Made by a program: the position numbers and the translations under genes. This document shows positions 1-11,223 of a stretch of DNA of 64,000 nucleotides, in pieces; the first letter of the stretch is position 1, and each line of letters starts with the position of its first letter. Source of the DNA: Hormiphora californensis (lineage: Eukaryota; Ctenophora; Tentaculata; Cydippida; Pleurobrachiidae); the NCBI GenBank assembly GCA_020137815.1, contig CM035354.1:1731495-1795494 (forward strand). Reading direction: 5' to 3'. The notes under the pieces are model-generated. The model searched no databases. It saw only the letters and a list, made by a program, of their open reading frames with translations, and was not told the origin of the DNA.

Positions 1-201
1 AAAAGACGAAAGAGAGAGAGAGAGAGAGAGAGAGGGAAGAGAGAGAGAAAAAAAAAATTTTTTGAATAAAAGGGGGTGGGGGGGGGGAAAGAGGGGGGGA
101 AAAAAAAAAAAAATTGGGGCCAAATCTTCAAAAGAAAGATTTGGGAAAAATTCGGCACAAAAATTTTGTAAAAAAAAAACGGGGTTTGGGTACCGCGGCT
201 T

Positions 202-3200
202 GGTAGTAGGTATTAAGGTCGTGCCCTTTTTTGGGCCCCCTTTTGCGCCAAAGGGGCGCCTTTTGGGGGCCCCACGTGGCGCCACGTGGCGATTTTTTAG
301 CGCCAAATGGCGCCAAAATTTGGCGTTTGCGCACAAACCCCCCAAATTTGGCCCCAAAAATGGGCCCAGTTTGCGATTTTTTGGCCCCAAAAATGGCGCC
401 ACGTGGCGCCAAATGGCGCCATGGCGTTTAAAAATCGCCAAGTTTTGGGGGTTTTTTGGCGGTCCCCCGCCCCCCGTGGCGATGCGAATTTGTCTGAAAA
501 AAACTGGTCCTCCCCAAGGGGGCCCCAAAATTGGCCCCCAATTGGGGCGCCATGTACTTTTCACTTTTGGCGCCAAAATTGGCGCCAATTCCCCAAAATT
601 GGGCCCGCCACTTGGCGAAGGGGAACGTTCAAAAAGGGGAAAATTTAAACCCCCCCTTTTTGGCGCAATCTTGGCGCCAATTGGCGCTCTCTTGGCGTAA
701 GCCCCAATTTGGCCCAAATAGCGCAAAACCTTGGCGCCAATTTACGCCAAATTGGCGATTGGATCAATCCCCAAATTTTTGCGCCAAATGGGGGGCCATT
801 TTGGCATTGGCCCCAAATTTTTTGGGCCCCAATTTGGCGCCAAAGGCGCTCTTGGCCCAATTTAGCCCAATTGGCGTTGGATCAAATCGCCAACTTGCGC
901 TAAATTGGCCGATTTGTTCCATCCCATTTGGCCCCAAAATTGGGAAAAAGGGGTCATGACCCTATGCCCAATTTTTGGCGCCAATTTTTCGATTTTTTGG
1001 CGCCAAAAACCATTTTGGGCGCCAAATTTTATCGCCAAAAAAAAATCCCCGGGGCCCCCCAAAACGCGATTTGGCCCCGGGTTTTTTTTGGCGCCAACCC
1101 TTTTTTTTTGGCCCGGCTTTTGCGGTTCACTTGGGTGAACCTTAAAAAATTGCGCCAAATTCGGGAAATTTGGCGCCAAACCCCCCCTTGCCCAAGTTTT
1201 GGCGCCAACCTGCGAAGTTGGCGAAAACATTGGCGCCAATTTTTTAAAATATTGGGGTCATAAAATTTTAAATTTGGCGCCAATTATTACGCCAATTTTA
1301 AAAATTTTCGGCAAACAACCCCTTGAGCGCTTTTTGCGCCACTTTTGGCCCCAAATTTATTGCCCCCCAAATTTTTGGCGCCAAAAAACAAAACATTCAG
1401 TTTCTTCGGGCGCCTGCCCCTCTGAGCCACTGTCGGTCTGTCAAGCTGTCTGGCGCCGCCGACAGCTCATTTTGGATCTGGCTTTGGCGGATAACTTTCA
1501 TTACCAGTGGACACAAATGTCTGACCCCAACTCGTCCACCCTTTCCATTTATAACGGGGCCCCTTCAAATTTGGGGGAAGCCTTTTTAACTTGGTACGGC
1601 TGAAATTTTAGGTACTTTTAATTGTTAAAAGATACGAGGTCAAGTAACAGATCTTAGGGACAAAAAAGCCTTTTTGGTTGGACCCTCATTTAGACGTTAT
1701 CGAACCCCTTTGGGCTGTACCCCGTTGATCTTATCTCTACTTTCCTCTGCCCCCTTTTCTCGTCTCTCTTTTTTCTCTCCCTCTCCTCCTCTCTCTCTCT
1801 CTCTCTTTCTCTCTCTCCCCCTCTCTCGTCCCTCTCTCCCTCTCTCTCTATCCCTCTCTTTTCTCCTCTCCTCTCCTCTCTTCTCTCTCTCTCTCTCTCC
1901 CTTCTCTCTCTCTTCCTTTCTCCTCCCCCCCTTTCTCTCATCTCTCTCTCTTTCTCTCTCTCTCCCCCCCTCTCTTCATCATTCGGGCGAAAATTAAGGT
2001 TGGTAGATGGTAGGGATGGTGTAAGGATGAGGAAAGAGGTTCCCTTCAAGTATTTTTAAATCAGGTGATAAGATTGGAACTGGAGCTGTATTGGGGTACT
2101 ATATACGCGTACTACCTATGGTAGAAATTTTGGGAAATCAGGGGAAACCCCTTTTTAGATCAGGAACCCCGAACCATAACACGCATCCAACAACATCAGT
2201 GGAGTATTCACGCATTTGACTTGCCTACCCGCCTAAAAACCATTTGATTCGCACGGCAAATTGTAATTGTTGCACGCTAGTGTTCCACGTTTATGGGTTA
2301 CTCCATCATCATCAACCCCCCCAAGCTTTTTCTAGGGGACGGCAATTCAAACTTTATGTGGCGCCATAAAATTTGGGGCCATAAATTGGCGCCAAATTTT
2401 TATATTTTGGCCAATATTTTTTAAAAGGGCCCAGGGAAAAAAATTTGGGGCCAAAAAAGGCGCTATTATTGGGGCCCCAAAAGTTTTTCGGCCCCGATTT
2501 TATTTCAAAAATGAAAAATTGGCGCAAAAAAATTGGGGCAGGATGGGTGGCCCAATTTCGAATTGGCCAATTTTTTTTAAGGTCACCCAATGAACCGCCA
2601 AAAGCCGGCGCCAAAAAGAGTTTTGGGGGCCCAAAAAAACCAGCCGCCAAAAACGCGTTTTTGGGGCCCGGGTTTTTTTTTGGCGATAAAATTTGGGGCC
2701 AAAAATTTTTTTTGGGGCCAAAAAAACGAAAAATTTGGGGCCAAAAATTTGGGACTTAGGGTCAGACCCCCTTTCCCTAAATTGGGCCAAATAGCGCCAT
2801 TTGGCCCAATTGGGGCTAAATTTGGGGCCAATCGCCAATTGGGGCCCCCTTTGGGGGCCTAATTTTTCGATTTTTTATTTTAATCGCCAATTTGGCGCAA
2901 AAATTTGGGGCCAAGTACGCCATTTGGCGCCAAAATTTGGGGCTAAAAAATTGGGGCCAAACGCCAAATTTGGCGCCATTTTTGGGCCAAGTTGGGGATT
3001 TGTATTCAAATCGCCAATTTTTGGCGCTAAAATTGGGGCCAAATAGCGCCATTTGCCCAAATTGGCGCTAATTTGCGCCAACGCCATTTTGGCGCCAATT
3101 TGGCGTGATTGGCATTTTTATCCAATCGCCAAATTTTTCGCTAATTGGCGCCAAGCAGCGCCATTTGGCGCCAAAAATTGGGGGCTAATTTTGGCGCCCA

Positions 3201-4766
3201 AACGCCTTTTTGGGGCTAAATTGGCGGAAACGCCAAGCAGCGCTAATTGCGATTTGTGTCCAATCGCCCATTTTGGGGCCAATTGGCCCAACACGCCATT
3301 GGCGCCAAAATTGGGGCTAATTGGGGGCAATCCCAAGAGCCCAATTTTTGGGGCCAATTTTGGGGCCAAGTTGGCGATTTAATCTTATCGGGGCCAAATT
3401 TACGCCAAATTGGGCCCCCTTGGCGCCATTTGGGCCCCCTTTGGGGTAGGAATTCCTCTGAGGACCCTTATGAATTTTGGAATTTTTGGTACTATCGCCA
3501 TTTTGGGGCCAATTGGCCCCCTTGGCGAACACATTTTTCAGACAATTCGCATCGCCTGGCGGTACCGCCAAATACCGCCAACACTTGGCGATTTAATCGC
3601 CCCGGGCGCCCTTGGGGCCCCCTTGGCGCCATTTTTGGGGGCCAAAAAATCGCCAACTTGGCCCATTTTGGGGCCCCAAAAAGGCGTTTGCGCAGTGCCA
3701 AATTTTTTCGCCTTTGGCGCTAAAATTCGCCCCGTGGGGCCAAAAGTAAAACGCCTTTTTCGCCAATTGGCGCTAAATTGCGCCAATCGCCAAATTGGCC
3801 CCAATTTGGCGCTAAAATTGGCGATTTTTATTCAATCGCCAAATTTGGGGCTAAAAATTGGCGCCAAATAGCGCCATTTTCGCCAAATTGGCGCTAAAAT
3901 TTGGGGCCAATCGCCAAATTGGCGCCAATTTGGCCTAATTGCGATTTGTATTCAAAACCCAATTTTGGGGCTAATTGGCGCCAATCGCCATTTTGGGGCC
4001 AATTGGCGCTAATTTTCGCCAATCGCCTTTTGGCCCAATTTGGCGCTGGTTGGCGTTTTTTATCCAACTCGCCCAAATTTTCCTAAATTGGGGGGCCCGC
4101 AGCGCCTTTGGCGCCAAATTGGCGCTAAATTTTTGGGCCAATCGCCATTTTGGGGCAATTGGCGGCAAACGCCAACACGCTAAGTTTGCATTTGTTTCCA
4201 ATCGCCATTTTTTGGGGCCAAATTGGCGCCCAAACACGCCCCTTTGGCGCCAAATTGGCGTAAAAATTGGCGGCAAAACGCCAAACACGCCAAATTTTGG
4301 CCAATTTGGGGGCCCAATTTTCGATTTATTCTTTTCCCAATTTAGCGCCAATTGGGGCCACTTGGGGCCATTTGGCGCCACTTTGGGGATAGGAATCCCC
4401 TTTTGGGCCCTTTTAGAATATTTTGGGAATTTTTGGGGACTATCGCCAATTTGGCGCCAATTTGCGCCCCTTGGCATGGACACGTTTATTCAACAATTCC
4501 ATCGCCACGGGCGGTACCCCGCCAAATAACCCCCCACCTTGGGGATTTACAATCGCCACGTGGCGCCACTTGGCCCACGTGGCGCCCTTTTGGGGCCAAA
4601 AAAAAAGCCAACTTGGCGCCTTTTGGGGGCCAAAATTTGGGGGGTTGCGCAAATTCGCCAAATTTTGGGGCCATTTGGCGCTAAAAAAATCGCCACGTGG
4701 GGCCAAATGGCGCCAATTTTGGGCCCCAAATGGCCCAAAGTGCGCACGACCTTAACTCCAACTACC
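202..4766. mobile_element. GGCGCC-rich inverted-repeat element, degraded or poorly sequenced copy
   Basis: Both ends match the clean element at 8,117-9,469: a GGTAGT.. end followed by AAGGTCGTGC on the left, and GTGCGCACGACCTT followed by ACTACC on the right. The interior is an array of TTGGCGCC, GGCGAT and ATCGCC motifs, as in the clean copy. It is about 4.6 kb against 1.35 kb. Runs of G, C, A and T are longer than in the clean copy, for example GGGCCCC where the clean copy has GGCGCC. The many open frames here are by-products of a stop-poor repeat and are not called as genes. No clear target-site duplication was found. Confidence 0.6.
1736..1976. repeat. CT-rich low-complexity tract
   Basis: Almost pure pyrimidine sequence with CTCTCTCT cores lies inside the degraded GGCGCC-rich element. 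Frames through it give Ser/Leu or Arg/Glu repeats and are not genes. Confidence 0.85.
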
Positions 4767-6050
4767 CCGGGATTATATTGGGTCCACGGGGACCTATTCT
4801 AGGCTGGTCGGTGGGGAAGTCAATATAGGTCTCCCAAGAAAGTTGGAAGGGATATTAAAACTAAATTATACCCTGTCTTGTAGAAGGGCGTTACCGAACA
4901 ATTACACCAGTCAAATTGGCGTGTCGATACGGGTGGCGCGGAACAACAGCTCTAGAATTGTTTTAAAAGGGTTGTCCCTAGCGAATTATAATGTTCCCCA
5001 AAAAAGAGAAAGATTATCATCACTCTTTGATCAGTATATCAAATTTAACTGGCATTTTTATAGTGGGAAATGCCCCTTTCCTAACCCGGGCCCTTTTTCA
5101 CCCCCGCCCCAAAAACCCGGGAAACAAATGTAAAAGAGGGACGTCCCCTTTACGGGTCTCCAATTTTCCAAAATCCAACGAGAATAACAGTAACTTTTTT
5201 AGGCATTTCATTTATCCATTAAAAATCTACTTTTTTTGTTCTAACCCACCGGGGCACGGGGAAACAGAGTCGAGCAATCAGCAAGGCAACTAGACTTTTA
5301 GGTCTTATGGCTGACACTGTATTTTAGGGTTCGGCTTTTGGGCTGCTTCCACGGTGACCTAGGAAGACACAAAAATGCAGAGAAAAATTATATGATAAAG
5401 TCGCCGGTTTCCCTTTCTAATTTGGTAATGGAGAGGGAGAGAAGAGAGGGAGAGGGAAAGAAGAGAGAGAAAGCACGAGAGAGGGGGGAGAGAGGAGGGG
5501 AAAGGGGAAAAAGGGGGGTTTTTCCCCGGGGGGCGGGGCCCCGCGGGGGAGCGGCCGTCTGTGCCTTTTTTTTTGTGGGCCCTGGGCCCGGTTGGTTTTT
5601 TTTTCTTTTTTTCCTAATTTGTCCTTTGTTTTTGGTGCCTTGTTTCTCTTTCGTCTTCCCCCCGAATTCCAGTCTTCTCCCCCACGCAAAAACTTCATAT
5701 TTTTCATTAATGAGTAGATAATATTTGTCCTGTTCGACCCTCTCACAAGGTAATATTGGGACTTCAAGAAGTTGTTCCTTTATTTTCCCATTGCCGAGAG
5801 AGAAGCAGAATTTCGAAGGAATTTGAAGTTCGAAAAATGAGAACTCTCCAGCTGTGCTTCTCCAATAAGGATTATTATATTAGCTGGGGGGGGGGGCTAT
5901 TAAAAGAACAATCACCACCTCCTCTACATTATATATCAGTAATACACGCAGCCAGGTGGAAAAACAATTGTTGATGGGGCGGGTAGAGGGATGGGGAGAG
6001 GGATGGAGAGGGGAGGGCGGGTGGGGTGCTAAGAGCTCATGATCCCCATG
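4767..6050. other. No recognisable gene; low-quality, purine-rich sequence
   Basis: I see no coherent coding sequence. Many long homopolymers (for example near 5,085-5,110 and 5,505-5,620) and a GA-rich patch near 5,430-5,500 suggest consensus errors or very degraded repeats. Confidence 0.5.
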
Positions 6051-6077
6051 AGGCCAGCTGTGAATCAGGAAATACTG

Positions 6078-6200
6078 GTCCCTGATTGGCTGATAACCAG
6101 TCACGTGACCTAAATAACGAGCTCTGATTGGTTGTTTACTTGGTCCGGTCGGTTCCTGGACTCATGTCATCACCGTCTTCCCAACTGGTATTTATACCAG
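6078..6200 (+). promoter_or_regulatory. Putative promoter of the secreted-protein gene
   Basis: Upstream of the ATG at 6,227 there are two inverted CCAAT boxes (CTGATTGGCT at about 6,082 and CTGATTGGTT at about 6,124), an E-box TCACGTGACC between them, and a TATTTATA element near 6,190. A TATA-like box 35-40 bases before the ATG implies a very short 5' leader. The ATTGG plus CACGTGA pair also occurs upstream of convertase A. Confidence 0.5.
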
Positions 6201-6226
6201 TCTCTCATCATCTAGAGTCTCACAAC

Positions 6227-7192
6227 ATGATTCTCTTTGCCCTTCTTCTTCTCCTGTTGACCACGGTCAGTGCATTCCGCTGTACAACCGAGGAGGACCT
6301 GGATGATGGAGTGACCCAGATAGACTACCCCATAACCCCTCCCAAGGACATGGCTACTGGGTCTCCCATCTGGATAACCGAGATGAATTTCTTTCTGTAC
6401 GCTGCAGCATCCCCTGGTGCCGGTGGGAAGGTCCATGCTGGATTCTGGGATAAGGATGACCAGCTGGTGTACAAGGTGATAGTGGACTGTGGGGAGGGCA
6501 GGTGGAAGACGATGTATGATAAGAGTGGAGGCCGTGGAAATGTCAGGAAGTGGAAGGAGGGATCTCTAGCGGCAGGGAATTGTGGTGAGGGAGAGGTCAC
6601 TGTATTTGCACATGTTGGTTGCCCTGACAACAAACCAGAGTTTAAAGAGTATGGTGTCCCTTGCTCCAGACAGGCATTCTTCGTTGTGAACGGACAGGTT
6701 CTCGATCATTCCTTCCTAGAGATTCCAGGTGAATACGTCAAGTACATTGAACCCTTGCCAGTCTACCTAAGAAAAGCTACTTCCTTCAAGGCTTATATCA
6801 AACGAGAGGGAGTGAATCTCACACGGTATGCGTATGGTAAATGTTTTGACTTCCCAGACCGGTTCCACAAGGATTGTCTAGCAGGTAACAAATGGTTATT
6901 CCGACATAGCGACAGTACAGCGGCTCTAGAGGACTTTGGGTTGTGGTCCATGGGGAACAATGTTGAATGTGGGAGTTATGACGAGGAAGATGAGGCATCC
7001 AAGGTGTACAAGAACGTGCAGGACAGAGTGGTACCAGATCTTGCTGGGGGTAGGAGCTACAAGACATGCTGCTGCTCCTATACAGATGGGCATATTGATG
7101 GAGGAGAGTGCAGGAACAATTACAAACACAGGGACTGTGATGATAAGCAGGCAATGAACGAGAAATGTGCACCGTTCCTGGTTAATCATTAA
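6227..7192 (+). CDS. Secreted cysteine-rich protein of unknown family (single exon)
   Basis: The frame encodes 321 residues and ends in TAA. I chose the ATG at 6,227 because it opens a classic signal peptide (MILFALLLLLLTTVSA, probable cleavage after residue 16); the longer frame from 6,128 adds promoter sequence. The mature part is acidic with spaced cysteines, an NLT glycosylation site, a stretch FFVVNGQVLDHSF that loosely recalls a galectin-type beta strand, and a Cys-dense C-terminus with a CCC triplet followed by GGEC, RDC and KC. I see no transmembrane segment or GPI signal, so it is probably extracellular. I do not recognise the family. The frame has no introns, although its neighbours have many. 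Codon use and the intact frame make it a convincing gene; function is unknown. Confidence 0.75.
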   Translation: MILFALLLLLLTTVSAFRCTTEEDLDDGVTQIDYPITPPKDMATGSPIWITEMNFFLYAAASPGAGGKVHAGFWDKDDQLVYKVIVDCGEGRWKTMYDKSGGRGNVRKWKEGSLAAGNCGEGEVTVFAHVGCPDNKPEFKEYGVPCSRQAFFVVNGQVLDHSFLEIPGEYVKYIEPLPVYLRKATSFKAYIKREGVNLTRYAYGKCFDFPDRFHKDCLAGNKWLFRHSDSTAALEDFGLWSMGNNVECGSYDEEDEASKVYKNVQDRVVPDLAGGRSYKTCCCSYTDGHIDGGECRNNYKHRDCDDKQAMNEKCAPFLVNH

Positions 7193-8108
7193 CTTAATGC
7201 TACTGCTGGTTAGTGTACAAACAAGAGATACTATTGTGAGAGATACCATCTCTACAGATTATTGTGAGAGGGAGTGATCATGAGTTTTCAATTTATTGAG
7301 CAAAGAACAATGGCGTATCATTTCGTATCGACCAAACACAAACAATTGAAACGCTAAAGAATAGAACTACGATCTTGAGAATCTCATCTCTCTCAAGGCG
7401 TGTTAACGATTTATATTCTCTAGCCAAGTTCGATCTATTCTTTAGCCAAGTATAATAGAGATCATCGAACACCAATCAGACCTTTTATAAGGGGGTGCCT
7501 GATCCAGAGATGTTAGGACGACGCTAAGAAGATTTGAAAAGAACAATACCAGCTAGGATGATCGCACCAAAGCCAAAGCAGAATATATATGCAGCGCGGA
7601 CAATGGGGGGAGCATTTTGCCGCATATTGTCCGTCCCACAATTATGTATGCCCAGCCATGCAGTGCTCCCCTCCTGCTACAGTGTGTCACGAGCAGTAAG
7701 GTAGCACAGTCACGCAGACAGGAAATGGTGCAGAGATCATAATGTCATTCTGCATCTGTAATGATTTGTTTGAATTGTTCATACATGGAGTGTCAAGCGA
7801 CTCAATGATTTGTGTGGCTCCCACCATCATTTTATTTCATAAAAATTAATGATGTGCATTATAATGGTTTTTATGAGTGGGGGATATAATTTACTGAATG
7901 ACGTGAGTCCATGTCGTCAACATTAGAGTCGAAAATTAAGTATTTCAACTAACGAAAGAGTCGTTCAAGTATATATATATCGGTAACCCATTACATATCA
8001 TGCACTTATCGTTATTAATTAACAAACACCACTTCCACCAAATCTTGTTCTTATCATCATATGTTTAACTTTCCTTGCTCGACCTGATCTATCACCGCAC
8101 CCTGTACG
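7193..8108. other. Intergenic, no recognisable feature
   Basis: AT-rich sequence holding the 3' flank of the secreted-protein gene. No coding potential or repeat is evident up to the target-site copy at 8,109. Confidence 0.5.
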
Positions 8109-8116
8109 GCATAAAT

Positions 8117-9469
8117 GGTAGTATGGTAGTTAAGGTCGTGCGCACTTTTTGGCGCCATTTGGCGCCAAATTGGCGCCACGTGGCGATATTTTAGCGCCAA
8201 ATGGCGCCAAAATTTGGCGACTGCGCACAACCGCCAATTTGGCGATTTTTTGGCGCCAAATGGCGCCACGTGGCGATTGTAAATCGCCAAGTGTTGGCGG
8301 TATTTGGCGGTACCGCCACGTGGCGATGCGAATTTGTCTGAATAAACTGTGTCCATCGCCAAGTGGCGCCAAATTGGCGCCAAATTGGCGATAGTACCTA
8401 AAATTCCAAATATTCATAACGTCCATCAGAGGAATTCCTATCGCCAAGTGGCGCCAAATGGCGCTGCTTGGCGCCAATTTGGCGCCAATTTGGCGCTAAA
8501 TTGGCGATTAGATACAAATCGCCAACTTAGCGCCAAATTGGCGCTGCTTGGCGATTGCCGCCAACTTAGCGCCTATTTGGCGCCAAATTGGCGATTGGAC
8601 ACAAATCGCCAACTTAGCGCTGCTTGGCGATTGCCGCCAATTTAGCGCCAATTTGGCGCCAAAATGGCGATTGGCGCCAAATTAGCGCCAATTTGGCGCC
8701 AAATGGCGCTGCTTGGCGCCAATTTAGCGCCAAATTGGCGATTGGATAAAAATCGCCAAATTGGCGCCAAAATGGCGATTGGCGCCAAATTAGCGCCAAT
8801 TTGGCGCCAAATGGCGATGCTTGGCGCCAATTTAGCGCCAAATTGGCGATTGGATAAAAATCGCCAACTAAGCGCCAAATTGGCGCCAAAATGGCGATTG
8901 GCGCCAAATTAGCGCCAATTTGGCGCCAAATGGCGCTGCTTGGCGCCAATTTAGCGCCAAATTGGCGATTGGATACAAATCGCCACTTTAGCGCTAAGTT
9001 GGCGATTTGTAATCAAATCGCCAATTTGGCGCTAAATTGGCGCCAAGCATCGCCATTTGGCGCCAAATTGGCGCCTATCGCCAAGCAGCGCCAATTTGGC
9101 GCCAAGATTGCGCCAAAGAGGTGGTTAATTTCCGCTTCTGGACGTTCCCACTCGCCAAGTGGCGCCAATTTGGCGCCAAGAGTGAAAAGTACATGGCGCC
9201 AATTTGGCGCCACTTGGCGATGGACACAGTTTATTCAGACAAATTCGCATCGCCACGTGGCGGTACCGCCAAATACCGCCAACACTTGGCGATTTACAAT
9301 CGCCACGTGGCGCCACGTGGCGCCACTTGGCGCCATTTTGGCGCCAAATTGGCGGTTGTGCGCAGTCGCCAAATTTTGGCGCCATTTGGCGCTAAAATAT
9401 CGCCACGTGGCGCCAAGTTGGCGCCAAGTTGGCGCCAAAAAGTGCGCACGACCATACTACCATACTACC
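8117..9469. mobile_element. GGCGCC-rich foldback DNA element with 8-bp target-site duplication
   Basis: The element is 1,353 bp and flanked by direct copies of GCATAAAT (8,109-8,116 and 9,470-9,477). Its ends are inverted repeats beginning GGTAGTATGGTAGT, followed by GGTCGTGCGCAC. The inverted arms extend roughly 280 bp, including a shared unique segment with GGTACCGCCACGTGGCGATG. The middle (about 8,400-9,110) is a dense array of TTTGGCGCCAAA palindromes separated by ATCGCCAA and TTGGCGAT units. An 8-bp duplication suits hAT or P-type transposases, but no transposase frame is present, so it is non-autonomous. A much noisier copy lies at 202-4,766. Confidence 0.9.
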
Positions 9470-9542
9470 GCATAAATATATGTATGGCAGTTTTAGAACA
9501 ACTGGTTACCTTGTGACATTGCACTTGAAAAGAGCAATGACT

Positions 9543-9793
9543 TGTTGAGTAACGGACCAAGTACAGATTTGAATACTGACATCAGGAACCTGATGGCTCG
9601 TGCCCCCTACGCTGTATTATAGCGTGCTAAACCACTTGAAGCAGCCGCATGACCCAACTTTGCATGTGAAATAAGTATAGTAGGGAGTTGCGACACGCGC
9701 ATTGTTAGCATAGGGGGTGTGCACGAGCCATCAGGTTCCTGATGTCAGGATTCCAATTTGTAACTGGTCCCTATACTAACCCATTACTCAACA
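9543..9793. mobile_element. 251-bp MITE with TGTTGAGTAA ends and about 10-bp target duplication
   Basis: The ends are TGTTGAGTAAC and TTACTCAACA; inside are longer inverted arms (CTGACATCAGGAACCTGATG near 9,580 and its complement near 9,730). Direct copies of AGCAATGACT flank it at 9,533-9,542 and 9,794-9,803. No coding capacity. Confidence 0.8.
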
Positions 9794-10223
9794 AGCAATG
9801 ACTATATCCCCCATTTCACCAAAACATGGATCGTTATGCAGTATGATGGAGAGGAATGACCTGGTCAACCAACTACAGGCTAACTCATTTCTCTCGAGGG
9901 GGGTCCTAAACAATGAGAGTATTTCTTAGCATAGAGGGATCATGAAATAGGAGAGATCAGATAGAGAAGAGAGATATAGAAGGAAGAGAGATAGATCGCC
10001 AGGTAAAGATAAAATAGCAAAGCTATCTATTCTCGGATTATGTGTGCATTCAGCATTGCAAAGATTTACTGCCGATTTTAACTACATATGAGTTAGCCCA
10101 TTACCTCGCCGATTACTGCAGAAAGAGAGAGCAGCTCACTATGGAGCAGCTCTGGGCGGAGCTTACTGTAATATTTCTGTCATATTTATTTTGTTTTCGT
10201 CTTCCTCCTCTACTTACTACATA

Positions 10224-11223
10224 GTAGGGACGAATCTCTTATAAAAAGAAGTGGTTGACTCACTATTTGGTGGAAAGCAAATTCCGGTTGTAACCCACCT
10301 ATTTTGACCCGCTGAACACGATCCCGTTCATAGGCAAGCTCGCAAAAGTGGAGAAAATGCCCAAATCGGCCACGCCCTTTTACCTGTATTTTCAGCCTGT
10401 AGCCAAAAACATAACTCCTCTTAGAATAGGAGTAGAGACAAATCTGAGGGCACTAAAGTGATCAGCGCCCTCGCATTAGTGGGGGTAGGTGCTGGAATTA
10501 AGTCTCTATCTCATCTGGTTAATTAGATAATTGGATAATTAGGTTTGCGCATAACCGTTTTTTGGCTATATGGCTATAGCCACTTAGGAATGGTTTAGAG
10601 ACTTTTCACTGGCGCCATTTTGTAGGCAATAGCCAAGTTATGGGGGGTCGACGTCGGACTTTTAAGCTCTATCTCCAACCGTTTAGCCGTTATTGGGCTA
10701 AATCGATGCTCAAAATGAGCGAAAAACGGTTAAAAGCCCGATTTTGAGTATCGTTTAGGCCCAATAACGGCTAAACGGTTGGAGATAGAGCTTAAAAGTC
10801 CGACGTCGACCCCCCATAACTTGGCTATTGCCTACAAAATGGCGCCAGTGAAAAGTCTCTAAACCATTCCTAAGTGGCTATAGCCATATAGCCAAAAAAC
10901 GGTTATGCGCAAACCTAATTATCCAATTATCTAATTAACCAGATGAGATAGAGACTTAATTCCAGCACCTACCCCCACTAATGCGAGGGCGCTGATCACT
11001 TTAGTGCCCTCAGATTTGTCTCTACTCCTATTCTAAGAGGATTTATGTTTTTGGCTACATGCTGAAAATACAGGTAAAAGGGCGTGGCCGATTTGGGCAT
11101 TTTCTCCACTTTTCCGAGCTTGCCTATGAACGGGATCGTGTTCAGCGGGTCAAAATAGGTGGGTTACAACCGGAATTTGCTTTCCACCAAATAGTGAGTC
11201 AAAAAATTAAGATTCGTCCCTAC
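10224..11223. mobile_element. 1-kb foldback element, TA target site
   Basis: Two arms of nearly 490 bp are reverse complements of each other around a spacer near 10,709-10,740. The ends are GTAGGGACGAATC and its complement, flanked by TA. There is no open frame of note, so it is non-autonomous. Internal sequence (a GTGGGGGTAGGTGC stretch, GGCTATAGCCA, CGTTTAGCCGTTATT) is shared with the array in intron 6 of convertase A. Confidence 0.9.

Noticed and set aside
8349-9516. Many frames with GAKLAPIWRQ-like repeats, superficially a repeat protein
   Set aside because: The motif TTTGGCGCCAAA lacks stops in all frames; all six frames are open, the sequence is palindromic, and it lies within a transposable element with target duplications.
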